Assembly (NCBI GenBank): GCA_029240775.1
Contig: JARDZQ010000158.1
Span: 1 to 5,317 of the forward strand
Reading direction: 5' to 3'
Origin: Rubrobacteraceae bacterium
GTDB taxonomy: Bacteria; Actinomycetota; Rubrobacteria; Rubrobacterales; Rubrobacteraceae
Length of the DNA: 5,317 bases
Shown here in pieces: positions 1-4,810 of this stretch. A program made the translations under genes and the position numbers. Below the pieces are notes generated by a model, which had not been told where the DNA came from, did not search any database, and saw nothing but the letters and a program-made list of their open reading frames with translations. Within the stretch, counting starts at the first letter, position 1. Each line of letters begins with the position of its first letter.

Positions 1-384
1 CGCGCGCCGCAGGGAGAGGACGAACTCTAGCGAGCGCAGGCGCTCCGGAGCTACGTAGAGCATCTTGATCTCCCCGGTCCTCACCCGCCGCTCCACCTCC
101 CAGCGCTCCTCCGGCGAAAGCCCGGAGTGGAGCGCTGCAGCGTCGGTGACGGAGCTCTGGATCAGGGAGTCAACCTGATCCTTCATCAGCGAGATCAGGG
201 GTGAGACGATCACCGTCAGGCTCTCCTGCATGAGCGCGGGCACCTGGTAGCACAGGCTCTTCCCGCCGCCGGTAGGCATCACCGCCAGAGTGTCGCGGCC
301 CTCGAGGACGGCCCGGATCGCCTCCTCCTGTCCGGGCCGGAACGAGTCGAAGCCGAAGATCTCTTTGAGTACCTTCGATGGCAT
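1..384 (-). CDS. recQ: ATP-dependent DNA helicase RecQ, N-terminal part (3' end outside window)
   Basis: The first 128 codons of a RecQ-family superfamily 2 helicase, which unwinds DNA 3' to 5' in recombination and replication-fork repair. Visible motifs, in order: the RecQ-specific motif 0 around residues 10-23 (FGFDSFRPGQEEAI, with the Gln that contacts adenine), Walker A at 36-43 (MPTGGGKS, catalytic Lys42), motif Ia at 60-71 (VSPLISLMKDQV) and motif Ib near 110-116 (YVAPERL). The DEAH box, helicase C-terminal, zinc-binding and HRDC regions would lie beyond base 1. The ATG at 384 is the first possible start, because an in-frame TAG lies two codons upstream. It also places motif 0 at the usual distance from the N-terminus. 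No good Shine-Dalgarno precedes it; a -10-like box ends six bases before the ATG, suggesting a leaderless mRNA. The family call is secure. Whether the protein is a full-length or short RecQ cannot be seen. Confidence 0.96.
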   Translation of the reverse strand, partial: MPSKVLKEIFGFDSFRPGQEEAIRAVLEGRDTLAVMPTGGGKSLCYQVPALMQESLTVIVSPLISLMKDQVDSLIQSSVTDAAALHSGLSPEERWEVERRVRTGEIKMLYVAPERLRSLEFVLSLRRA

Positions 385-390
385 GGTCTA

Positions 391-419
391 AATATAGGCT
401 CTCCGCCACCGGCTTTAAA
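391..419 (-). promoter_or_regulatory. Predicted recQ promoter giving a leaderless transcript
   Basis: On the minus strand, TTTAAA (414-419, 4 of 6 matches to TTGACA) is followed by a 17-base spacer and TATATT (391-396, 5 of 6 matches to TATAAT). The -10 box ends six bases before the recQ ATG, so transcription would start at or next to the start codon. This fits the lack of a well-spaced Shine-Dalgarno. The boxes and spacing are seen; promoter activity and leaderless translation are inferred. Confidence 0.6.
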
Positions 420-422
420 GCC
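411..422. promoter_or_regulatory. Perfect 12-bp palindrome over the recQ -35 box
   Basis: GGCTTTAAAGCC is a perfect inverted repeat with no spacer, centred on the predicted recQ -35 hexamer TTTAAA. A dimeric regulator bound here would block or alter polymerase access, so it is a candidate operator. It does not resemble the actinobacterial or E. coli LexA box. A chance palindrome is also possible, since only 12 bases are involved. Confidence 0.35.
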
Positions 423-425
423 CCT

Positions 426-460
426 CAGGCTTCAGGTCACAGGCATCAGGTTTCAGGTAC
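426..460. repeat. Tandem heptamer array, five CAGGNNN units
   Basis: Read on the plus strand, five consecutive 7-base units share CAGG followed by three variable bases: CAGGCTT, CAGGTCA, CAGGCAT, CAGGTTT, CAGGTAC. The array lies wholly within the spacer between the HTH-like/2TM gene and recQ. It stops 18 bases before the upstream gene's stop codon and starts just outside the recQ palindrome. The unit CAGGCAT, followed by a CAGG[T/G]TT unit, recurs in the spacer upstream of yjbQ. The pattern resembles short tandemly repeated heptanucleotides described in cyanobacterial genomes, though with a different unit. Function unknown. Confidence 0.8.
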
Positions 461-474
461 TTTGCTGAGGCCTG
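440..474. repeat. Imperfect inverted repeat (10-bp arms) within the heptamer region
   Basis: CAGGCATCAG (440-449) can pair with CTGAGGCCTG (465-474) over ten positions with one mismatch and a 15-base loop. The unit at 426-435 (CAGGCTTCAG) can pair with the same right arm, also with one mismatch, so two alternative stems are possible. The hairpin sits just past the stop codon of the 479-1321 gene and could protect or end that transcript. No run of T follows it on the minus strand, so it is not a classic intrinsic terminator. Confidence 0.4.
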
Positions 475-478
475 TAAC

Positions 479-1321
479 CTACTCGTTCTCTCTCTGCTGT
501 GGGGCGAACCTCGGGATTGGCCTGAGACCCCGGATCTGGCCGGGCGGACGGTCGCCCCGGTCGGGTGGCTCCTCGTCCTGCTGCGGTGGCCCTTCCTCTG
601 CGGCGTCGAGGAGATCCTCCAGGCTGCGCCGGATGTCGGCGCAGGCCTTGTGGTAGACCAGCTTGAAGGCGAGGGCCGGCGCGGCGAGCGCCGGGATGAC
701 GCCGAGGAGGAACAGCGGGCTCTGGGCTCCGGCGAGCACGAACATCACTGCGAGCGTTACGCCGATGATCCCGCCGAGCGAGAGGTACTCCCCGCGCTGG
801 TTGGAGACGTCGGCGGTCAGGTTCGCGTCGCACCGGCCCTCGTCGAGTCCCTCGACCCGAAGCTCCACCAACTGGGTCTTCAGCAGCGCCCGGTGGCCGG
901 AGAAGTCGAGCGCGCGGCGAACGGCGCCCAGCATGTCCCCCGAGTCCCATAGAGAGCTGCTCTCGGTCTTGCGCCTGAGCTTGAGGCCCTGCTCGAGGCG
1001 CAGCAGCGACTCGAGGTGCTCCCTGGTCCTCTGCGGGGGTCGCTCGACCTCTCTAACGGCCCGGAGCCGCGCGGGGCCGTAGAGCTTCCAGGCAAGGGTG
1101 TGGGGCTCCGCCGTCTTCTCCGAGGCGAGGTCCCACATCGCCCGCCGCACGTCCTGCTCCGGGATGCCGGCAGCCGCGGCAACCTGCACTAGGACCTCGG
1201 GGGAGACGGAAGGCGTGCCGTTGTCGTCGCGTTGCCAGCGGCGAGCGTTAAGCTCCGCGGCGCGGCGCAGGATCATCTCGACCTCTGCGGGTCTCAGACG
1301 CTTGGTAGGCTCTTCCGCCAT
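479..1321 (-). CDS. Uncharacterised protein: HTH-like N-terminal domain plus two-helix membrane hairpin
   Basis: A 280-residue protein with no assignable function. Residues 11-65 have the pattern of an N-terminal helical domain often seen in bacterial membrane-linked hypothetical proteins (EVEMILRRAAEL, then SPEVLVQVAAAAGIPEQDVRRAM), which looks like a small helix-turn-helix fold. A soluble middle region (about 75-178) is charged and mixed alpha/beta. Two hydrophobic segments follow, about 182-198 and 202-222, separated by only a few residues, so they should form a tight hairpin. The C-terminal tail from about 243 is rich in Pro, Arg, Asp and Gln and is probably disordered. The ATG at 1321 lies 22 bases past the pgsA stop, suggesting co-transcription. 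It lacks a clear Shine-Dalgarno; TAGAAT lies ten bases upstream. Met16 is an alternative start but would cut into the N-terminal domain. The coding call is firm. Sensing or membrane-stress roles would be speculation. Confidence 0.85.
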   Translation of the reverse strand: MAEEPTKRLRPAEVEMILRRAAELNARRWQRDDNGTPSVSPEVLVQVAAAAGIPEQDVRRAMWDLASEKTAEPHTLAWKLYGPARLRAVREVERPPQRTREHLESLLRLEQGLKLRRKTESSSLWDSGDMLGAVRRALDFSGHRALLKTQLVELRVEGLDEGRCDANLTADVSNQRGEYLSLGGIIGVTLAVMFVLAGAQSPLFLLGVIPALAAPALAFKLVYHKACADIRRSLEDLLDAAEEGPPQQDEEPPDRGDRPPGQIRGLRPIPRFAPQQRENE

Positions 1322-1343
1322 ACGGGTTGTGATTCTACAGGTT

Positions 1344-1940
1344 TTAGAGCCTCTGATCTCGCTTCGAGGTGATGGAGAGTATCCGCGGCGTGTCCCTCAG
1401 GTACGACCACCCGGAGAGCAGCGTGAGGACCACGGCGACCAACATCGCCCACCACCCGATCACGGACATGATGCCGCGCCAGCCGGCGGCCCCCGGCTCC
1501 CCCAGGAGCAGGATAAAGACGGCGACACTCTGAGCGTTCATCTTCGCCTTGCCCCAGCGGTTGGCGGCGATGATCTCCCCGGCCTCGAGGGCGACCATCC
1601 GCAACCCCGTGACGGCGAATTCCCGGATCACCATGATCGCGGCCATCCACGCCGCCATGGACCCCTCGCCGACGAGGGCGAAGAAGACCGAGACAATGAG
1701 CGCCTTGTCCGCGATGGAGTCCATGAGCTTTCCGAAGCCCGTGACCTCGTTGGAGCGGCGGGCAACGACGCCGTCGAAGTAGTCGGTGAGGATTGCCCCG
1801 ACGTAGATCGCGAGCGCGACCCAGCGGGCCCACCCGAAAGGCAGGTACAGCGCGACCATCAGGGGGATCACGGCCACGATCCGGATCAAGGTCAGCTGGT
1901 TGGCGAAGGTCAGACGCACTTGTCTCGCCCCGTCCCGCAC
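1344..1940 (-). CDS. pgsA: CDP-diacylglycerol--glycerol-3-phosphate 3-phosphatidyltransferase
   Basis: A membrane enzyme that transfers a phosphatidyl group from CDP-diacylglycerol to glycerol-3-phosphate, making phosphatidylglycerophosphate, the committed step to phosphatidylglycerol and cardiolipin. The full CDP-alcohol phosphatidyltransferase signature is intact: Asp53, Asp56-Gly57, Ala60-Arg61, then eight residues to Gly70, Asp74 and Asp78, the metal-binding and catalytic set. PgsA-type features rather than other family members: IREFAVTGLR at 105-114 and the GKAKMNAQ stretch at 130-137. About six hydrophobic segments span residues 14-178, and the length (198) is normal. I chose the GTG at 1940, with a purine-rich GGAGAGAGGA ten bases upstream. 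A second in-frame GTG at 1919 (residue 8) would give an N-terminus closer to many homologues and remains possible. A predicted promoter lies just upstream, and the downstream membrane protein follows after 22 bases. A phosphatidylinositol-phosphate synthase is less likely because of the IREFAVTGLR region. Confidence 0.93.
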   Translation of the reverse strand: MRDGARQVRLTFANQLTLIRIVAVIPLMVALYLPFGWARWVALAIYVGAILTDYFDGVVARRSNEVTGFGKLMDSIADKALIVSVFFALVGEGSMAAWMAAIMVIREFAVTGLRMVALEAGEIIAANRWGKAKMNAQSVAVFILLLGEPGAAGWRGIMSVIGWWAMLVAVVLTLLSGWSYLRDTPRILSITSKRDQRL

Positions 1941-1950
1941 ACCGACTAAG

Positions 1951-1960
1951 TCCTCTCTCC
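1951..1960 (-). promoter_or_regulatory. Purine-rich Shine-Dalgarno candidate for pgsA
   Basis: GGAGAGAGGA on the minus strand ends ten bases before the GTG at 1940. The spacing is slightly long, but the site favours this start over the GTG at 1919, which has only a weak GGGGCGAG upstream. Confidence 0.5.
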
Positions 1961-1985
1961 GAGCCTCGACGCTTCTCGCGCGGCC

Positions 1986-2014
1986 AACGTAGCACCTTTC
2001 CCGGTGCGTCTCAA
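1986..2014 (-). promoter_or_regulatory. Predicted pgsA promoter with extended -10
   Basis: TTGAGA (2009-2014, 5 of 6 matches to TTGACA) and TACGTT (1986-1991, 3 of 6) are separated by exactly 17 bases, and TGC lies directly upstream of the -10, giving an extended -10 element. Start of transcription would be near 1979, leaving a leader of about 39 bases to the pgsA GTG. This would make pgsA and the following membrane protein a separate unit from ndh. Boxes are seen; activity is inferred. Confidence 0.5.
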
Positions 2015-2019
2015 GGTGC
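1992..2019. repeat. Inverted repeat in the pgsA promoter, just after the ndh stop
   Basis: On the minus strand GCACCTT (2013-2019) and AAGGTGC (1992-1998) form perfect 7-bp arms with a 14-base loop. A shorter alternative stem, GCACC/GGTGC, is nested within it. The repeat starts five bases after the ndh stop codon and fills the -35/-10 spacer of the predicted pgsA promoter. It may be an operator or a transcript-end hairpin for ndh. No T run follows on either strand, so a classic intrinsic terminator is unlikely. Confidence 0.45.
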
Positions 2020-2024
2020 CTGTG

Positions 2025-3422
2025 TCAACGCTCTGAGGTGCCCCGGATCTGGGTCACCGCCGGCCTCAGGAACAGGCCGACGATCCAGTCTGCGGCGACG
2101 CGCACCTTGCTCTGCGGGCTGTTGAGGCGCACGAGGTAGGCCATGCGCCAGAAGATGGCCGCGACGAGCCCGGTGAAGCGGACGCCCATTACCTCGTTTA
2201 CGGCGAAGTCGCTCCCGAGCTCGACGAGCTGCCCGAGGGGCTTGTACTCGAAGCGGACCAGATCCTCCTCCCTGCCGTCGATGGTGGAGAGGACGTTGCG
2301 GGCGACGACGTGGCCCTGCTGGACGGCGGCCTGCGCTGTGGGCGGGACGACCATTCCGTCCTGCCCTTCACGGATATCTGCGACGGCGGCGCAGTCCCCG
2401 ATAGCCCAGACGTTCTGGTACCCCTCGACGCGCAGGTACTCGTCTACCTTTATGCCGGTCCGCTCGTCTACGGGGAGGCCATCGGCTTCGATCCCGAGGT
2501 TCGGGCGGTTGCCGGCCGTCCAGATCACATTCTCCGTCGAGATGTTGTTGCCGCCCTTGAGCTTGACGCAGTTCTCGATGATCTCCTGGGCCATGGCGTT
2601 GGTCCTGACCTCGATACGCTGGTTGACCATGCGGGCGCGGGCGGCCTTGCGCAGAGCAGGATCGAGCTCCGGCAGGATGTTCGGGAGGGCTTCGAGCAGG
2701 ATTATGCGGACGCGGTGCGGGTCTATGTTCGGGTAGTCCGGGGCGAGGTTCTCGTGGACTAGGGTGTGGATCTCCGATGCCACCTCGACCCCAGTGGCGC
2801 CGCCGCCTATGACGACGAAGGTGAGCTTGGACTCCGGCACCTCGCCCCTGATGAGCGAGACCTCCTCAAAGCGCTCTATTACCCTGTTCCTTATGCGCTC
2901 GGCGTCCTCGACGCCCCGCATGGTGAGGCTGTGCTCCTCGACGCCGGGGATGCCGAAGAAGTTGGGCAGCCCGCCGAGCGAGATGACGATGTGGTCGTAG
3001 GGGAACTCTATCCCGCCATCGGCCACCACGACCTTCTTCTCGAGGTCGAGCTTCTTGCCCTCGGCCCGCCGGAAGCTAGCGCCGGCTGTGATGAGGGCCC
3101 GCCTCAGGGGCTGGGCGACGTTGCGCGCGTCGATGTCGCTGCTGACTATCCCGGGCACCATCGGCCAGAAGGTGAAGAAGTTGTTCTTGGCAAGCACCAG
3201 TACCCCGACATCATCGCGGTTCTTGATGAGGTCGCAGAGGTCCCTGGCCGCCGTATACCCCCCGAAACCGCCGCCCAGGATGAGCACCTTGTTCTCAAAG
3301 TCACCGTAGGGAGGCTTCTCCCACGGGGCGTAGCGGGGAGAAGGATTTAGAGCTCGCCTGAGCGTCCCGAGCCCGACGGCCAACCCGCCGAGCACCAACC
3401 CGCCCTTGACCCATGCGTTCAT
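2025..3422 (-). CDS. ndh: Type II NADH dehydrogenase (NDH-2), membrane-associated NADH:quinone oxidoreductase
   Basis: A 465-residue FAD enzyme that oxidises NADH and reduces membrane quinone without pumping protons. The FAD-binding Rossmann motif is at 46-59 (VLILGGGFGGYTAA) and the NADH-binding one at 203-218 (VVIGGGATGVEVAS). Glu244, at the end of the following strand (RIILLE), fits preference for NADH over NADPH. The second FAD motif is at 338-344 (VWAIGDC), and the NDH-2 quinone-site motif AQAAVQQG is at 363-370. The C-terminal region (about 412-459, FWRMAYLVRL and DWIVGLFLRP) matches the amphipathic membrane-binding end of the family. There is no sign of the paired redox cysteines of sulfide:quinone reductases. 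Unusual is an extra N-terminal hydrophobic, Gly-rich segment (residues 6-20) ahead of a Pro-rich linker, a likely second membrane anchor. The ATG at 3422 has GGGAGG five bases upstream, so the extension is probably real. Carotenoid or other quinone-linked oxidoreductases are less likely. Confidence 0.93.
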   Translation of the reverse strand: MNAWVKGGLVLGGLAVGLGTLRRALNPSPRYAPWEKPPYGDFENKVLILGGGFGGYTAARDLCDLIKNRDDVGVLVLAKNNFFTFWPMVPGIVSSDIDARNVAQPLRRALITAGASFRRAEGKKLDLEKKVVVADGGIEFPYDHIVISLGGLPNFFGIPGVEEHSLTMRGVEDAERIRNRVIERFEEVSLIRGEVPESKLTFVVIGGGATGVEVASEIHTLVHENLAPDYPNIDPHRVRIILLEALPNILPELDPALRKAARARMVNQRIEVRTNAMAQEIIENCVKLKGGNNISTENVIWTAGNRPNLGIEADGLPVDERTGIKVDEYLRVEGYQNVWAIGDCAAVADIREGQDGMVVPPTAQAAVQQGHVVARNVLSTIDGREEDLVRFEYKPLGQLVELGSDFAVNEVMGVRFTGLVAAIFWRMAYLVRLNSPQSKVRVAADWIVGLFLRPAVTQIRGTSER

Positions 3423-3523
3423 ACCGGCCTCCCGCGCTCTCTACATCACCCGGGTATCGAGACGTCAGCCTGCCAACCCTTTGCTTATCTTACCGAATGG
3501 CGCAACCCGGCAAAACATCGGCC
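3423..3523 (-). other. yjbQ-ndh spacer: weak promoter-like box and weak hairpin
   Basis: The 101-base spacer holds, on the minus strand, TAAGAT (4 of 6 matches to a -10 box) with TTGCCG 15 bases upstream, a poor spacing. TTGCCG and CGGTAA can also form a six-pair stem (one G-U) with a 12-base loop, but no T run follows. I see no convincing terminator, so ndh may be partly transcribed through from yjbQ. Confidence 0.25.
3428..3433 (-). promoter_or_regulatory. Strong Shine-Dalgarno for ndh
   Basis: GGGAGG on the minus strand ends five bases before the ATG at 3422. It fixes the start and thereby supports translation of the hydrophobic N-terminal extension of NDH-2. Confidence 0.75.
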
Positions 3524-3922
3524 CTAGAATACCGCTACCCGCACGGTTCTCTGGCGCGGCCCGTCAAACTCGGCCATAAAGACGCCCTGCCAGCGCCCGA
3601 GGTCCAGCTCACCACCCCTCACCAGCAGATGCTGCGTCCCCCCGAAGAAGCTGGTCAGGAAGTGCGAGTCGCTGTTGCCCTCGGCGTGCTCGAAGCGCAC
3701 GTCGAGGGACTTTATCAATGCCTCGCACGCGGCAGCGAGGTCGCGCCCCACGTCGGGGTCGTAGTCCTCATTGACGGTGACACCTGCGGTCGTATGGGCG
3801 GAGGAGATCACGCATAGCCCCTCCTCCACCCCCGCCTCGCTAACCGCGCGGCGTATCTCATCTGTTATTGACACGAACTCGTAGCGCTCCCTGGTCCGAA
3901 CCGGTATGGCGCTGAATATCAT
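3524..3922 (-). CDS. yjbQ: YjbQ/UPF0047 family protein
   Basis: A 132-residue protein of the UPF0047 (YjbQ) family, small beta-rich trimers with a conserved His-containing pocket. E. coli YjbQ has been reported to have weak thiamine phosphate synthase activity, but the physiological role is not settled. The conserved core is visible: ITDEI at 19-23, HTTAGVTVNEDYDPDV at 43-58 and GNSDSH at 82-87, with His43, His79 and His87 as the likely metal or substrate ligands. The C-terminal signature reads LGRWQ at 108-112, where the family usually has GTWQ. I chose the ATG at 3922 because AAAGGAGG lies three bases upstream and the protein then begins as homologues do. An in-frame ATG at 3946 would add eight residues and place the Shine-Dalgarno inside the coding region. 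Length is typical. No neighbouring thiamine gene supports the reported activity. Confidence 0.92.
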   Translation of the reverse strand: MIFSAIPVRTRERYEFVSITDEIRRAVSEAGVEEGLCVISSAHTTAGVTVNEDYDPDVGRDLAAACEALIKSLDVRFEHAEGNSDSHFLTSFFGGTQHLLVRGGELDLGRWQGVFMAEFDGPRQRTVRVAVF

Positions 3923-3925
3923 GGT

Positions 3926-3933
3926 CCTCCTTT
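3926..3933 (-). promoter_or_regulatory. Shine-Dalgarno deciding the yjbQ start
   Basis: AAAGGAGG on the minus strand is a near-complete match to the anti-Shine-Dalgarno, three bases before the ATG at 3922. The gap is short, but the match is strong enough to prefer this start over the in-frame ATG at 3946. Confidence 0.65.
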
Positions 3934-3946
3934 CGTTTGAAGCCAT

Positions 3947-3967
3947 CAGGCATCAGGGTTCACGGTC
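3947..3967. repeat. Second, shorter heptamer run upstream of yjbQ
   Basis: On the plus strand CAGGCAT and CAGGGTT are followed by a degenerate CACGGTC, in the spacer between the HAD gene and yjbQ. CAGGCAT is identical to a unit of the 426-460 array and CAGGGTT differs by one base from the unit that follows it there. The same unit order in two separate spacers suggests a dispersed element and not chance. Confidence 0.6.
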
Positions 3968-3993
3968 TTCTTGAAGTCTCAAAACCTGTGGCC

Positions 3994-4737
3994 TTATCCG
4001 AGCACCTCAGGTAGCCTGGCGACGCTCTCGAGGACGAGATCCGGCTCGCCCTCCGCTTCGGGGCGGTACTTGCCCGTCTTGACGAGTATCCCCCGGAGCC
4101 CCGCGGCTTGTGCCCCGGCTACATCGGACTCTGTGTCGTCCCCGACCATGGCGACCTCGTGTGGTTCGAGCCCCATGTCCGCCAGGGCCAGGCGGAAGAA
4201 AGCTCGCTCGGGCTTTCCCACGACGGTGGCGCTCTTGCCGCTCGCGTACTCGAGGGCTGCGACGAACGGTCCGGCGTCCAGAGACAGCCCTTCTTGCGTG
4301 CGCCAGTAACGGTTCTTTTGCAAGGCAAGAAGCTCCGCACCCCCCACGAGAAGCCGAAAGGCGGCGTTCAGGCGGTCGTAGGCGAAGCCCTCGCCGAGGT
4401 CCCCGACCAGCACGTAGTCCGGGCATTCCTGGTCGAGGGTGATTTCTCGCAGGTCCTCCAGGAGGGATTCGTCGACGAGGGGGAAGCAGCTTCTGTCCCC
4501 GATCAGGCCGGCCGCCGCCCTGGCGGGCGTGAAGATCTCCGCCTCGTCGACCCCGAAGCCTAAAGACCGAAGCTGCTCGCATACGGCTCGTCGGGGCCTC
4601 CGGGTGGTGTTGGTGACGTAGCGGAGCGCGAGGCCCGAGGTCTGCAGACGCTCGATGGCCTCGCGGGCCCCCTCGACCGGCTCCTCGCCAACGTAGAGGG
4701 TGCCGTCCAGGTCCAGCAAGAGTCCCCTGACGCGCAT
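3994..4737 (-). CDS. HAD-IIA family phosphatase, LHPP/HDHD2-like
   Basis: A 247-residue hydrolase of the haloacid dehalogenase superfamily, subclass IIA, which removes phosphate through an aspartyl-phosphate intermediate with Mg2+. All four motifs are intact: motif I DLDGTLY with nucleophile Asp9 and acid/base Asp11; motif II VTNTT with Thr42; motif III Lys175 in VVGKPERAFF; motif IV GDDTESD at 199-205. The large cap insert between motifs II and III (about 50-165) is of the C2 type, as in NagD and pyridoxal phosphatases. The stretch GPFVAALEYASG (156-167) just before motif III resembles the group containing mammalian LHPP and HDHD2. The substrate cannot be read from sequence; phosphohistidine/phospholysine, pyrophosphate or small phosphate esters are possible. 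The ATG at 4737 puts motif I at the N-terminus as expected. It lacks a good Shine-Dalgarno and has TATCAT six bases upstream, suggesting leaderless expression. Confidence 0.92.
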   Translation of the reverse strand: MRVRGLLLDLDGTLYVGEEPVEGAREAIERLQTSGLALRYVTNTTRRPRRAVCEQLRSLGFGVDEAEIFTPARAAAGLIGDRSCFPLVDESLLEDLREITLDQECPDYVLVGDLGEGFAYDRLNAAFRLLVGGAELLALQKNRYWRTQEGLSLDAGPFVAALEYASGKSATVVGKPERAFFRLALADMGLEPHEVAMVGDDTESDVAGAQAAGLRGILVKTGKYRPEAEGEPDLVLESVARLPEVLG

Positions 4738-4743
4738 GCGTCC

Positions 4744-4773
4744 ATGATAGCCGCGTCCGGCGGAGACTATCTA
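4744..4773 (-). promoter_or_regulatory. Possible leaderless promoter of the HAD gene
   Basis: On the minus strand TATCAT (4744-4749, 5 of 6 matches to a -10 box) ends six bases before the ATG at 4737. TAGATA (4768-4773, 4 of 6 matches to a -35 box) lies 18 bases upstream of it. The geometry relative to the ATG is the same as at recQ. The remaining spacer up to the GST stop at 4811 shows no clear terminator. Confidence 0.42.
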
Positions 4774-4810
4774 CCGCTCGCAGTCACGCCAGCGTTTCGC
4801 CGTATCGTAT

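Noticed and set aside
426..460. CRISPR array
   Set aside because: The units are 7 bases with no unique spacers of CRISPR length and no cas genes nearby.
385..478. LexA/SOS box for recQ
   Set aside because: No sequence resembling the CGAAC-N-GTTCG type or the E. coli CTGT-N8-ACAG type was seen. The palindrome present is GGCTTTAAAGCC.
453..950. Minus-strand open frame overlapping the HTH-like/2TM gene in another frame
   Set aside because: Arg/Pro/Gly-rich translation typical of a frame shadow. The competing frame has membrane segments and a recognisable N-terminal domain.
1098..1949. Long plus-strand open frame (283 codons) opposite pgsA and the following gene
   Set aside because: Its translation is low-complexity, rich in Asp, Gly, His, Pro and Arg, with no recognisable family. 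It lies antisense to two genes with clear features, including the complete CDP-alcohol phosphatidyltransferase motif, as is common in high-GC DNA.
2023..2028. Perfect TTGACA as the pgsA -35 box
   Set aside because: Seventeen bases downstream lies ACCGGG, which is not a -10 box. The TTGAGA nine bases further on pairs properly with TACGTT.
2310..3350. Several plus-strand frames opposite ndh
   Set aside because: They are antisense to an intact NDH-2 with all cofactor motifs, and their translations show no family features.
3923..3946. Longer yjbQ start at the ATG at 3946
   Set aside because: It would put the strong AAAGGAGG inside the coding region and add eight residues not expected in the family. 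The ATG at 3922 explains both.
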